A stretch of DNA of 64,000 bases from positions 495,001 through 559,000 of the forward strand of contig CALSFV010000213.1 of assembly GCA_943737045.1 (NCBI GenBank), read 5' to 3'. The DNA comes from Parapristionchus giblindavisi. Lineage: Eukaryota; Nematoda; Chromadorea; Rhabditida; Diplogasteridae. Under the pieces are notes generated by a model. It had not been told where the DNA came from. It searched no databases and saw only the letters and a list, made by a program, of their open reading frames with translations. A program made the position numbers and the translations under genes. Positions 9,981 to 24,164 of the stretch are shown here, piece by piece (within the stretch, counting starts at the first letter, position 1; each line of letters begins with the position of its first letter).

Positions 9981-12900
9981 AAAGTACAAAAGTAGCTTTC
10001 ACTCTGATAAGACCAAAAGATAACCTGACATGAAAAATTTTCTGCTAGACCCAGCGTGTCATATACCAAACGAAAGATCAAAAAATTCTGAGTATTTTGC
10101 ACGTTCCCATGTTGAACAACGGCCACTTCAGCCGAATTAACAAAATTGAATTATGCATTTTCGGCAATAAAGAATTCGTGACACGTCAATGCTTTATCGA
10201 AACTTATCGTAGCATATACCACGTGAAAGAGCAAAAAATTCTGAATAATCTACACTTCAGTTCATGTCAAACTGGAATCTTGTGTTGATTCTACAATGCC
10301 TAAAGTACAAAAGTAGCTTTCACTCTGATAAGACCAAAAGAATACCTGACATGAAAAATTTTCTGCTAGACCCAGCGTGTCATATACCAAACGAAAGAGC
10401 AAAAAATTCTGAGTATTTTGCACGTTCCCATGTTGAACAACGGCCACTTCAGCCGAATTAACAAAATTGAATTATGCATTTTCGGCAATAAAGAATTCGT
10501 GACACGTCAATGCTTTATCGAAACTTATCGTAGCATATACCACGTGAAAGAGCAAAAAATTCTGAATAATCTACACTTCAGTTCATGTCAAACTGGAATC
10601 TTGTGTTGATTCTACAATGCCTAAAGTACAAAAGTAGCTTTCACTCTGATAAGACCAAAAGAATACCTGACATGAAAAATTTTCTGCTAGACCCAGCGTG
10701 TCATATACCAAACGAAAGATCAAAAAATTCTGAGTATTTTGCACGTTCCCATGTTGAACAACGGCCACTTCAGCCGAATTAACAAAATTGAATTATGCAT
10801 TTTCGGCAATAAAGAATTCGTGACACGTCAATGCTTTATCGAAACTTATCGTAGCATATACCACGTGAAAGAGCAAAAAATTCTGAATAATCTACACTTC
10901 AGTTCATGTCAAACTGGAATCTTGTGTTGATTCTACAATGCCTAAAGTACAAAAGTAGCTTTCACTCTGATAAGACCAAAAGAATACCTGACATGAAAAA
11001 TTTTCTGCTAGACCCAGCGTGTCATATACCAAACGAAAGAGCAAAAAATTCTGAGTATTTTGCAACGTTCCATGTTGAACAACGGCCGCTCCAGCCGAAT
11101 TAACAACATTGAACCATGCATTTTTAGCATTAAAGAATTCGTGACACGTCAATGCTTTATCGAAACTTATCGTAGCATATACCACGTGAAAGAGCAAAAA
11201 ATTCTGAATAATCTACACTTCAGTTCATGTCAAACTGGAATCTTGTGTTGATTCTACAATGCCTAAAGTACAAAAGTAGCTTTCACTCTGATAAGACCAA
11301 AAGATAACCTGACATGAAAAATTTTCTGCTAGACCCAGCGTGTCATATACCAAACGAAAGAGCAAAAAATTCTGAGTATTATGCACGTTCCCATGTTGAA
11401 CAACGGCCACTTCAGCCGAATTAACAAAATTGAATTATGCATTTTCGGCAATAAAGAATTCGTGACACGTCAATCAGAGATGTTCGTTAATGAAAATTTT
11501 CGTTAATTCGTTAAGTCGTTTAATTAACGAAAATAAAGTCGTTAATTTTCGTTAATTTCGTTAATTTTCGTTAATTTTTCAAACTTCGAATTTTTTTACC
11601 TAAACACGTTCATTTCTAAGAATAACATGAACAAAATAGAATAACAGTTTCCTAAAATAGAGATAAAAATTGTTTTTGATAATAATAGTATTTAAAAAAG
11701 TAATGCAAAATGATTAGATTTTGAATATAATGGGAATGTTAAAGGAGGAATCTAAAATGTTTTTGTAAATCCCTCATATCTTTTTTATGTGAATTCAAAG
11801 TGATATGTGTGAAGTCAGCGCAGCCATCTCATTTATATCATATCGCAGAGGTAAACGTTCGGAGTCATAACCACCCTAGTCGCAAATTGGCGAATTTCGT
11901 CAATTTTCAAGAAAAGTGCGCGGGCCTGACGGTTATTGATGTTTCTAGCGATCATTAAGCATAAAATAAATGGTGCACGACAGTTGGAATAATTTTTACA
12001 ACCTTTTTGTCTCAACAGATTGTTCATGAGCATTCGATTGACCCAGAAAATGAGCTTCTCCAGTATGATTTTCATTAACGAAAACATTAACGAAAATTAA
12101 CATATTTTCGTTAATTCGTTAATCGTTAAATTTTAACGAAAAATGTCGTTAAATTTAACGAATTTCGTTAATTCGTTAATCGTTAATACCATATCTGACG
12201 TCAATGCTTTATCGAAACTTATCGTAGCATATACCACGTGAAAGAGCAAAAAATTCTGAATAATCTACACTTCAGTTCATGTCAAACTGTAATCTTGTGT
12301 TGATTCCACAATGCCCAAAGTACAAAAGTAGCTTTCACTCTGATAAGACCAAAAGATAACCTGACATGAAAAATTTTCTGCTAGACCCAGCGTGTCATAT
12401 ACCAAACGAAAGAGCAAAAAATTCTGAGTATTTTGCACGTTCCCATGTTGAACAACGGCCACTTCAGCCGAATTAACAAAATTGAATTATGCATTTTCGG
12501 CAATAAAGAATTCGTGAAACGTCAATGCTTTATCGAAACTTATCGTAGCATATACCACGTGAAAGAGGAAAAAATTCTGAATAATCTACACTTCAGTTCA
12601 TGTCAAACTGTAATCTTGTGTTGATTCCACAATGCCCAAAGTACAAAAGTAGCTTTCACTCTGATAAGACCAAAAGAATACCTGACATGAAAAATTTTCT
12701 GCTAGACCCAGCGTGTCATATACCAAACGAAAGAGCAAAAAATTCTGAGTATTTTGCAACGTTCCATGTTGAACAACGGCCGCTCCAGCCGAATTAACAA
12801 CATTGAACCATGCATTTTTAGCATTTAAGAATTCGTGACACGCCAATATTTAATCTAAACTTATCGTAGCATATACCACGTGAATGAGCAAAAAATTCTG

Positions 12901-14563
12901 AATAATCTACACTTCAGTTCATGTCAAACTGTAATCTTGTGTTGATTCCACAATGCCCAAAGTACAAAAGTAGCTTTCACACTGATAAGACCAAAAGATA
13001 ACCTGACATGAAAAATTTTCTGCTAGACCCAGCGTGTCATATACCAAACGAAAGAGCAAAAAATTATGAGTATTTTGCACGTTCCCATGTTGAACAACGG
13101 CCACTTCAGCCGAATTAACAAAATTGAATTATGCATTTTCGGCAATAAAGAATTCGTGACACGTCAATGCTTTATCGAAACTTATCGTAGCATATACCAC
13201 GTGAAAGAGCAAAAAATTCTGAATAATCTACACTTCAGTTCATGTCAAACTGTAATCTTGTGTTGATTCCACAATGCCCAAAGTACAAAAGTAGCTTTCA
13301 CACTGATAAGACCAAAAGAATACCTGACATGAAAAATTTTCTGCTAGACCCAGCGTGTCATATACCAAACGAAAGAGCAAAAAATTCTGAGTATTTTGCA
13401 ACGTTCCATGTTGAACAACGGCCGCTCCAGCCGAATTAACAACATTGAACCATGCATTTTTAGCATTAAAGAATTCGTGACACGCCAATATTTAATCTAA
13501 ACTTATCGTAGCATATACCACGTGAAAGAGCAAAAAATTCTGAATAATCTACACTTCAGTTCATGTCAAACTGTAATCTTGTGTTGATTCCACAATGCCC
13601 AAAGTACAAAAGTAGCTTTCACACTGATAAGACCAAAAGATAACCTGACATGAAAAATTTTCTGCTAGACCCAGCGTGTCATATACCAAACGAAAGAGCA
13701 AAAAATTCTGAGTATTTTGCACGTTCCCATGTTGAACAACGGCCACTTCAGCCGAATTAACAAAATTGAATTATGCATTTTCGGCAATAAAGAATTCGTG
13801 ACACGTCAATGATTTATCGAAACTTATCGTAGCATATACCACGTGAAAGAGCAAAAAATTCTGAATAATCTACACTTCAGTTCATGTCAAACTGTAATCT
13901 TGTGTTGATTCCACAATGCCCAAAGTACAAAAGTAGCTTTCACTCTGATAAGACCAAAAGATAACCTGACATGAAAAATTTTCTGCTAGACCCAGCGTGT
14001 CATATACCAAACGAAAGAGCAAAAAATTCTGAGTATTTTGCACGTTCCCATGTTGAACAACGGCCACTTCAGCCGAATTAACAAAATTGAATTATGCATT
14101 TTCGGCAATAAAGAATTCGTGACACGTCAATGCTTTATCGAAACTTATCGTAGCATATACCACGTGAAAGAGCAAAAAATTCTGAATAATCTACACTTCA
14201 GTTCATGTCAAACTGTAATCTTGTGTTGATTCCACAATGCCCAAAGTACAAAAGTAGCTTTTACTCTGATAAGACCAAAAGAATACCTGACATGAAAAAT
14301 TTTCTGCTTGACCCAGCGTGTCATATACCAAACGAAAGAGCAAAAAATTCTGAGTATTTTGCAACGTTCCATGTTGAACAACGGCCGCTCCAGCCGAATT
14401 AACAACATTGAACCATGCATTTTTAGCATTAAAGAATTCGTGACACGCCAATATTTAATCTAAACTTATCGTAGCATATACCACGTGAAAGAGCAAAAAA
14501 TTCTGAATAATCTACACTTCAGTTCATGTCAAACTGTAATCTTGTGTTGATTCCACAATGCCC
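9981..14563 (-). repeat. 4583-bp segmental unit, copy 2
   Basis: Every monomer and the transposon of copy 1 reappear at +4583 with no difference that I found by comparing translated and marker stretches (for example the private ttatgagtattttg variant at about 8482 and 13065, and the tgcttgacccagcg variant at about 9722 and 14305). Near identity over 4.6 kb, while neighbouring monomers differ by several percent, points to a recent tandem duplication by unequal exchange or rolling-circle reinsertion. The unit ends in monomer 14524, which resembles the start monomer 9941. Confidence 0.92.
11475..12197 (+). mobile_element. Non-autonomous hAT-like element, copy 2 (723 bp)
   Basis: Same element as at 6892-7614, with the same 8-bp flanks acgtcaat (11467-11474 and 12198-12205), at the same base of the same monomer type, including the marker gagtattatgcacg just upstream. 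It therefore arose by duplication of the host segment and not by a second transposition. No base difference from copy 1 was noticed on reading. Confidence 0.9.
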
Positions 14564-17060
14564 AAAGTACAAAAGTAGCTTTCACTCTGATAAGACCAAA
14601 AGATAACCTGACATGAAAAATTTTCTGCTAGACCCAGCGTGTCATATACCAAACGAAAGAGCAAAAAATTCTGAGTATTTTGCACGTTCCCATGTTGAAC
14701 AACGGCCACTTCAGCCGAATTAACAAAATTGAATTATGCATTTTCGGCAATAAAGAATTCGTGACACGTCAATGCTTTATCGAAACTTATCGTAGCATAT
14801 ACCACATGAAAGAGCAAAAAATTCTGAATAATCTACACTTCAGTTCATGTCAAACTGTAATCTTGTGTTGATTCCACAATGCCCAAAGTACAAAAGTAGC
14901 TTTCACTCTGATAAGACCAAAAGAATACCTGACATGAAAAATTTTCTGCTTGACCCAGCGTGTCATATACCAAACGAAAGAGCAAAAAATTCTGAGTATT
15001 TTGCAACGTTCCATGTTGAACAACGGCCGCTCCAGCCGAATTAACAACATTGAACCATGCATTTTTAGCATTAAAGAATTCGTGACACGCCAATATTTAA
15101 TCTAAACTTATCGTAGCATATACCACGTGAAAGAGCAAAAAATTCTGAATAATCTACACTTCAGTTCATGTCAAACTGTAATCTTGTGTTGATTCCACAA
15201 TGCCCAAAGTACAAAAGTAGCTTTCACTCTGATAAGACCAAAAGATAACCTGACATGAAAAATTTTCTGCTAGACCCAGCGTGTCATATACCAAACGAAA
15301 GAGCAAAAAATTCTGAGTATTTTGCACGTTCCCATGTTGAACAACGGCCACTTCAGCCGAATTAACAAAATTGAATTATGCATTTTCGGCAATAAAGAAT
15401 TCGTGACACGTCAATGCTTTATCGAAACTTATCGTAGCATATACCACATGAAAGAGCAAAAAATTCTGAATAATCTACACTTCAGTTCATGTCAAACTGT
15501 AATCTTGTGTTGATTCCACAATGCCCAAAGTACAAAAGTAGCTTTCACTCTGATAAGACCAAAAGAATACCTGACATGAAAAATTTTCTGCTTGACCCAG
15601 CGTGTCATATACCAAACGAAAGAGCAAAAAATTCTGAGTATTTTGCAACGTTCCATGTTGAACAACGGCCGCTCCAGCCGAATTAACAACATTGAACCAT
15701 GCATTTTTAGCATTAAAGAATTCGTGACACGCCAATATTTAATCTAAACTTATCGTAGCATATACCACGTGAAAGAGCAAAAAATTCTGAATAATCTACA
15801 CTTCAGTTCATGTCAAACTGTAATCTTGTGTTGATTCCACAATGCCCAAAGTACAAAAGTAGCTTTCACTCTGATAAGACCAAAAGATAACCTGACATGA
15901 AAAATTTTCTGCTAGACCCAGCGTGTCATATACCAAACGAAAGAGCAAAAATTCTGAGTATTTTGCACGTTCCCATGTTGAACAACGGCCACTTCAGCCG
16001 AATTAACAAAATTGAATTATGCATTTTCGGCAATAAAGAATTCGTGACACGTCAATGCTTTATCGAAACTTATCGTAGCATATACCACGTGAAAGAGCAA
16101 AAAAATTCTGAATAATCTACACTTCAGTTCATGTCAAACTGTAATCTTGTGTTGATTCCACAATGCCCAAAGTACAAAAGTAGCTTTTACTCTGATAAGA
16201 CCAAAAGAATACCTGACATGAAAAATTTTCTGCTTGACCCAGCGTGTCATATACCAAACGAAAGAGCAAAAAATTCTGAGTATTTTGCAACGTTCCATGT
16301 TGAACAACGGCCGCTCCAGCCGAATTAACAACATTGAACCATGCATTTTTAGCATTAAAGAATTCGTGACACGCCAATATTTAATCTAAACTTATCGTAG
16401 CATATACCACGTGAAAGAGCAAAAAATTCTGAATAATCTACACTTCAGTTCATGTCAAACTGTAATCTTGTGTTGATTCCACAATGCCCAAAGTACAAAA
16501 GTAGCTTTCACTCTGATAAGACCAAAAGATAACCTGACATGAAAAATTTTCTGCTAGACCCAGCGTGTCATATACCAAACGAAAGAGCAAAAAATTCTGA
16601 GTATTTTGCACGTTCCCATGTTGAACAACGGCCACTTCAGCCGAATTAACAAAATTGAATTATGCATTTTCGGCAATAAAGAATTCGTGACACGTCAATG
16701 CTTTATCGAAACTTATCGTAGCATATACCACGTGAAAGAGCAAAAAATTCTGAATAATCTACACTTCAGTTCATGTCAAACTGTAATCTTGTGTTGATTC
16801 CACAATGCCCAAAGTACAAAAGTAGCTTTCACTCTGATAAGACCAAAAGAATACCTGACATGAAAAATTTTCTGCTTGACCCAGCGTGTCATATACCAAA
16901 CGAAAGAGCAAAAAATTCTGAGTATTTTGCAACGTTCCATGTTGAACAACGGCCGCTCCAGCCGAATTAACAACATTGAACCATGCATTTTTAGCATTAA
17001 AGAATTCGTGACACGCCAATATTTAATCTAAACTTATCGTAGCATATACCACGTGAAAGA
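14564..17060 (-). repeat. Satellite array, A-C dimers (642-bp higher-order repeat)
   Basis: A monomers (14845, 15487, 16129, 16771) strictly alternate with C monomers (14524, 15166, 15808, 16450). Shared private changes at 642-bp spacing confirm dimer units: ataccacatgaaag at about 14803 and 15445 (this destroys the CACGTG palindrome) and tgcttgacccagcg in each A monomer. The 15808 monomer has lost one A in its first A-tract (gagcaaaaattctg, about 15947) and gained one in its second (gcaaaaaaattctg, about 16098), so the period is kept. Confidence 0.92.
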
Positions 17061-19950
17061 GCAAAAAATTCTGAATAATCTACACTTCAGTTCATGTCAA
17101 ACTGTAATCTTGTGTTGATTCCACAATGCCCAAAGTACAAAAGTAGCTTTCACTCTGATAAGACCAAAAGAATACCTGACATGAAAAATTTTCTGCTAGA
17201 CCCAGCGTGTCATATACCAAGCGAAAGAGCAAAAAATTCTGAGTATTTTGCACGTTCCCATGTTGAACAACGGCCACTTCAGCCGAATTAACAAAATTGA
17301 ATTATGCATTTTCGGCAATAAAGAATTCGTGACACGTCAATGCTTTATCGAAACTTATCGTAGCATATACCACGTGAAAGCGCAAAAAATTCTGAATAAT
17401 CTACACTTCAGTTCATGTCAAACTGTAATCTTGTGTTGATTCCACAATGCCCAAAGTACAAAAGTAGCTTTCACTCTGATAAGACCAAAAGATAACCTGA
17501 CATGAAAAATTTTCTGCTAGACCCAGCGTGTCATATACCAAACGAAAGAGCAAAAAATTCTGAGTATTTTGCACGTTCCCATGTTGAACAACGGCCACTT
17601 CAGCCGAATTAACAAAATTGAATTATGCATTTTCGGCAATAAAGAATTCGTGACACGTCAATGCTTTATCGAAACTTATCGTAGCATATACCACGTGAAA
17701 GAGCAAAAAATTCTGAATAAACTACACTTCAGTTCATGTCAAACTGTAATCTTGTGTTGATTCCACAATGCCCAAAGTACAAAAGTAGCTTTCACTCTGA
17801 TAAGACCAAAAGAATACCTGACATGAAAAATTTTCTGCTAGACCCAGCGTGTCATATAAAAAACGAAAGAGCAAAAAATTCTGAGTATTTTGCAACGTTC
17901 CATGTTGAACAACGGCCGCTCCAGCCGAATTAACAACATTGAACCATGCATTTTTAGCATTAAAGAATTCGTGACACGCCAATATTTAATCTAAACTTAT
18001 CGTAGCATATACCACGTGAAAGAGCAAAAAATTCTGAATAATCTACACTTCAGTTCATGTCAAACTGTAATCTTGTGTTGATTCCACAATGCCCAAAGTA
18101 CAAAAGTAGCTTTCACTCTGATAAGACCAAAAGAATACCTGACATGAAAAATTTTCTGCTAGACCCAGCGTGTCATATACCAAGCGAAAGAGCAAAAAAA
18201 TTCTGAGTATTTTGCACGTTCCCATGTTGAACAACGGCCACTTCAGCCGAATTAACAAAATTGAATTATGCATTTTCGGCAATAAAGAATTCGTGACACG
18301 TCAATGCTTTATCGAAACTTATCGTAGCATATACCACGTGAAAGCGCAAAAAATTCTGAATAATCTACACTTCAGTTCATGTCAAACTGTAATCTTGTGT
18401 TGATTCCACAATGCCCAAAGTACAAAAGTAGCTTTCACTCTGATAAGACCAAAAGATAACCTGACATGAAAAATTTTCTGCTAGACCCAGCGTGTCATAT
18501 ACCAAACGAAAGAGCAAAAAATTCTGAGTATTTTGCACGTTCCCATGTTGAACAACGGCCACTTCAGCCGAATTAACAAAATTGAATTATGCATTTTCGG
18601 CAATAAAGAATTCGTGACACGTCAATGCTTTATCGAAACTTATCGTAGCATATACCACGTGAAAGAGCAAAAAATTCTGAATAAACTACACTTCAGTTCA
18701 TGTCAAACTGTAATCTTGTGTTGATTCCACAATGCCCAAAGTACAAAAGTAGCTTTCACTCTGATAAGACCAAAAGAATACCTGGCATGAAAAATTTTCT
18801 GCTAGACCCAGCGTGTCATATAAAAAACGAAAGAGCAAAAAATTCTGAGTATTTTGCAACGTTCCATGTTGAACAACGGCCGCTCCAGCCGAATTAACAA
18901 CATTGAATTATGCATTTTCGGCAATAAAGAATTCGTGACACGTCAATGCTTTATCGAAACTTATCGTAGCATATACCACGTGAAAGCGCAAAAAATTCTG
19001 AATAATCTACACTTCAGTTCATGTCAAACTGTAATCTTGTGTTGATTCCACAATGCCCAAAGTACAAAAGTAGCTTTCACTCTGATAAGACCAAAAGATA
19101 ACCTGACATGAAAAATTTTCTGCTAGACCCAGCGTGTCATATACCAAACGAAAGAGCAAAAAATTCTGAGTATTTTGCACGTTCCCATGTTGAACAACGG
19201 CCACTTCAGCCGAATTAACAAAATTGAATTATGCATTTTCGGCAATAAAGAATTCGTGACACGTCAATGCTTTATCGAAACTTATCGTAGCATATACCAC
19301 GTGAAAGAGCAAAAAATTCTGAATAAACTACACTTCAGTTCATGTCAAACTGTAATCTTGTGTTGATTCCACAATGCCCAAAGTACAAAAGTAGCTTTCA
19401 CTCTGATAAGACCAAAAGAATACCTGGCATGAAAAATTTTCTGCTAGACCCAGCGTGTCATATAAAAAACGAAAGAGCAAAAAATTCTGAGTATTTTGCA
19501 ACGTTCCATGTTGAACAACGGCCGCTCCAGCCGAATTAACAACATTGAACCATGCATTTTTAGCATTAAAGAATTCGTGACACGCCAATATTTAATCTAA
19601 ACTTATCGTAGCATATACCACGTGAAAGAGCAAAAAATTCTGAATAAACTACACTTCAGTTCATGTCAAACTGTAATCTTGTGTTGATTCCACAATGCCC
19701 AAAGTACAAAAGTAGCTTTCACTCTGATAAGACCAAAAGAATACCTGACATGAAAAATTTTCTGCTAGACCCAGCGTGTCATATAAAAAACGAAAGAGCA
19801 AAAAATTCTGAGTATTTTGCAACGTTCCATGTTGAACAACGGCCGCTCCAGCCGAATTAACAACATTGAACCATGCATTTTTAGCATTAAAGAATTCGTG
19901 ACACGCCAATATTTAATCTAAACTTATCGTAGCATATAACACGTGAAAGA
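17061..19950 (-). repeat. Satellite array, C-C-A trimers (963-bp higher-order repeat)
   Basis: Trimer units start at about 17092 and 18055. The first monomer has ataccaagcgaaagagc, the second is preceded by gtgaaagcgcaaaaaattc, and the third is preceded by ctgaataaactacac and contains catataaaaaacgaaag. The 18055 unit has one extra A (gcaaaaaaattctg). Monomer 18698 is an A-to-C recombinant with the switch at about 18901-18907 (aacaacattgaattatgc). Related trimers recur at 28738, 30343 and 32912. Confidence 0.9.
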
Positions 19951-21560
19951 GCAAAAAATTCTGAATAATCTACACTTCAGTTCATGTCAAACTGTAATCT
20001 TGTGTTGATTCCACAATGCCCAAAGTACAAAAGTAGCTTTCACTCTGATAAGACCAAAAGAATACCTGACATGAAAAATTTTCTGCTAGACCCAGCGTGT
20101 CATATACCAAGCGAAAGAGCAAAAAATTCTGAGTATGTTGCACATTCCCATGTTGAACTTCGGCCACCATAGCCGAATTAACAAAATTGAATTATGCATT
20201 TTTGACATTAAAGCATTCGTGACACGTTAATATTTTATCGCAACTTATCGTAGCATATACCACGTGAAAGAGCAAAAAATTCTGAATAATCTACACTTCA
20301 GTTCATGTCAAACTGTAATCTTGTGTTGATTCCACAATGCCTAAAGTACAAAAGTAGCTTTCACTCTGATAAGACCAAAAGAATACCTGACATGAAAAAT
20401 TTTCTGCTAGACCCAGCGTGTCATATACCAAACGAAAGAGCAAAAAATTCTGAGTATTTTGCAATGTTCCATGTTGAACAACGGCCGCTCCAGCCGAATT
20501 AACAACATTGAACCATGCATTTTTAGCATTTAAGAATTCGTGACACGCCAATATTTAATCTAAACTTATCGTAGCATATACCACATGAAAGAGAAAAAAA
20601 TTCTGAATAATCTACACTTCAGTTCATGTCAAACTGGAATCTTGTGTTGATTCCACAATGCCCAAAGTACAAAAGTACCTTACACTCCGATAAGACCAAA
20701 AGAATACCTGACATGAAAAATTTTCTGCTAGACCCAGCGTGTCATATACCAAACGAAAGAGCAAAAAATTCTGAGTATGTTGCACATTCCCATGTTGAAC
20801 TTCGGCCACCATAGCCGAATTAACAAAATTGAATTATGCATTTTTGTCATTAAAGCATTCGTGACACGTTAATATTTTATCGCAACTTATCGTAGCATAT
20901 ACCACGTGAAAGAGCAAAAAATTCTGAATAATCTACACTTCAGTTCATGTCAAACTGTAATCTGGTGTTGATTCCACAATGCCTAAAGTACAAAAGTAGC
21001 TTTCACTCTGATAAGACCAAAAGAATACCTGACATGAAAAATTTTCTGCTAGACCCAGCGTGTCATATACCAAACGAAAGAGCAAAAAATTCTGAGTATT
21101 TTGCAATGTTCCATGTTGAACAACGGCCGCTCCAGCCGAATTAACAACATTGAACCATGCATTTTTAGCATTTAAGAATTCGTGACACGCCAATATTTAA
21201 TCTAAACTTATCGTAGCATATACCACGTGAAAGAGAAAAAAATTCTGAATAATCTACACTTCAGTTCATGTCAAACTGGAATCTTGTGTTGATTCCACAA
21301 TGCCCAAAGTACAAAAGTACCTTACACTCTGATAAGACCAAAAGAATACCTGACATGAAAAATTTTCTGCTAGACCCAGCGTGTCATATACCAAACGAAA
21401 GAGCAAAAAATTCTGAGTATGTTGCACATTCCCATGTTGAACTTCGGCCACCATAGCCGAATTAACAAAATTGAATTATGCATTTTTGACATTAAAGCAT
21501 TCGTGACACGTTAATATTTTATCGCAACTTATCGTAGCATATACCACGTGAAAGAGCAAA
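19951..21560 (-). repeat. Satellite array, second A/B cluster
   Basis: B monomers at 19982, 20624 and 21266 alternate with A monomers at 20303 and 20945. From 20303 on, this matches the first cluster from 3111 at an offset of 17192, including acactccgataagacc in the 20624 and 3432 monomers and the ttttgtcatt variant. The 19982 monomer is mosaic: a C-trimer-like half (ataccaagcgaaag) joined to a B half, so the left edge of the duplicated block lies inside it. One copy-specific change is accacatgaaagag at about 20582. Confidence 0.9.
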
Positions 21561-23441
21561 AAATTCTGAATAATCTACACTTCAGTTCATGTCAAACTGT
21601 AATCTGGTGTTGATTCCACAATGCCTAAAGTACAAAAGTAGCTTTCACTCTGATAAGACCAAAAGAATACCTGACATGAAAAATTTTCTGCTAGACCCAG
21701 CGTGTCATATACCAAACGAAAGAGCAAAAAATTCTGAGTATTTTGCAACGTTCCATGTTGAACAACGGCCGCTCCAGCCGAATTAACAACATTGAACCAT
21801 GCATTTTTAGCATTTAAGAATTCGTGACACGCCAATATTTAATCTAAACTTATCGTAGCATATACCACGTGAAAGAGAAAAAAATTCTGAATAATCTACA
21901 CTTCAGTTCATGTCAAACTGTAATCTTGTGTTGATTCCACAATGCCTAAAGTACAAAAGTAGCTTTCACTCTGATAAGACCAAAAGAATACCTGACATGA
22001 AAAATTTTCTGCTAGACCCAGCGTGTCATATACCAAACGAAAGAGCAAAAAATTCTGAGTATTTTGCAACGTTCCATGTTGAACAACGGCCGCTCCAGCC
22101 GAATTAACAACATTGAACCATGCATTTTTAGCATTTAAGAATTCGTGACACGCCAATATTTAATCTAAACTTATCGTAGCATATACCTCGTGAAAGAGAA
22201 AAAAATTCTGAATAATCTACACTTCAGTTCATATCAAACTGGAATCTTGTGTTGATTCTACAATGCCTAAAGTACAAAAGTAGCTTTCACTCTGATAAGA
22301 CCAAAAGATAACCTGACATGAAAAATTTTCTGCTAGACCCAGCGTGTCATATACCAAACGAAAGATCAAAAAATTCTGAGTATTTTGCACGTTCCCATGT
22401 TGAACAACGGCCACTTCAGCCGAATTAACAAAATTGAATTATGCATTTTCGGCAATAAAGAATTCGTGACACGTCAATGCTTTATCGAAACTTATCGTAG
22501 CATATACCACGTGAAAGAGCAAAAAATTCTGAATAATCTACACTTCAGTTCATGTCAAACTGGAATCTTGTGTTGATTCTACAATGCCTAAAGTACAAAA
22601 GTAGCTTTCACTCTGATAAGACCAAAAGAATACCTGACATGAAAAATTTTCTGCTAGACCCAGCGTGTCATATACCAAACGAAAGAGCAAAAAATTCTGA
22701 GTATTTTGCACGTTCCCATGTTGAACAACGGCCACTTCAGCCGAATTAACAAAATTGAATTATGCATTTTCGGCAATAAAGAATTCGTGACACGTCAATG
22801 CTTTATCGAAACTTATCGTAGCATATACCACGTGAAAGAGCAAAAAATTCTGAATAATCTACACTTCAGTTCATGTCAAACTGGAATCTTGTGTTGATTC
22901 TACAATGCCTAAAGTACAAAAGTAGCTTTCACTCTGATAAGACCAAAAGAATACCTGACATGAAAAATTTTCTGCTAGACCCAGCGTGTCATATACCAAA
23001 CGAAAGAGCAAAAAATTCTGAGTATTTTGCAACGTTCCATGTTGAACAACGGCCGCTCCAGCCGAATTAACAACATTGAACCATGCATTTTTAGCATTAA
23101 AGAATTCGTGACACGTCAATGCTTTATCGAAACTTATCGTAGCATATACCACGTGAAAGAGCAAAAAATTCTGAATAATCTACACTTCAGTTCATGTCAA
23201 ACTGGAATCTTGTGTTGATTCTACAATGCCTAAAGTACAAAAGTAGCTTTCACTCTGATAAGACCAAAAGATAACCTGACATGAAAAATTTTCTGCTAGA
23301 CCCAGCGTGTCATATACCAAACGAAAGAGCAAAAAATTCTGAGTATTATGCACGTTCCCATGTTGAACAACGGCCACTTCAGCCGAATTAACAAAATTGA
23401 ATTATGCATTTTCGGCAATAAAGAATTCGTGACACGTCAAT
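21561..23441 (-). repeat. Satellite array, A and C monomers up to the third transposon
   Basis: Monomers 21587 and 21908 (A), 22229 and 22550 (C), 22871 (A/C hybrid) and 23192 (C) match 4716 to 6642 in order, but one B monomer (like 4395) and one C monomer (like 6000) are missing relative to the left copy. The offset falls from 17192 to 16871 to 16550, in exact steps of 321. Loss of whole monomers is the expected mark of unequal exchange. Confidence 0.9.
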
Positions 23442-24164
23442 CAGAGATGTTCGTTAATGAAAATTTTCGTTAATTCGTTAAGTCGTTTAATTAACGAAAA
23501 TAAAGTCGTTAATTTTCGTTAATTTCGTTAATTTTCGTTAATTTTTCAAACTTCGAATTTTTTTACCTAAACACGTTCATTTCTAAGAATAACATGAACA
23601 AAATAGAATAACAGTTTCCTAAAATAGAGATAAAAATTGTTTTTGATAATAATAGTATTTAAAAAAGTAATGCAAAATGATTAGATTTTGAATATAATGG
23701 GAATGTTAAAGGAGGAATCTAAAATGTTTTTGTAAATCCCTCATATCTTTTTTATGTGAATTCAAAGTGATATGTGTGAAGTCAGCGCAGCCATCTCATT
23801 TATATCATATCGCAGAGGAAAACGTTCGGAGTCATAACCACCCTAGTCGCAAATTGGCGAATTTCGTCAATTTTCAAGAAAAGTGCGCGGGCCTGACGGT
23901 TATTGATGTTTCTAGCGATCATTAAGCATAAAATAAATGGTGCACGACAGTTGGAATAATTTTTACAACCCTTTTGTCTCAACAGATTGTTCATGAGCAT
24001 TCGATTGACCCAGAAAATGAGCTTCTCCAGTATGATTTTCATTAACGAAAACATTAACGAAAATTAACATATTTTCGTTAATTCGTTAATCGTTAAATTT
24101 TAACGAAAAATGTCGTTAAATTTAACGAATTTCGTTAATTCGTTAATCGTTAATACCATATCTG
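23442..24164 (+). mobile_element. Non-autonomous hAT-like element, copy 3 (723 bp)
   Basis: Same element, length and 8-bp flanks acgtcaat (23434-23441 and 24165-24172) as copies 1 and 2, in the same monomer context (gagtattatg at 23341). Two substitutions separate it from copies 1 and 2: A at 23819 instead of T (7269 in copy 1) and C at 23971 instead of T (7421). It was therefore copied as part of a larger segment at an earlier time than the 4583-bp tandem duplication. Confidence 0.9.
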
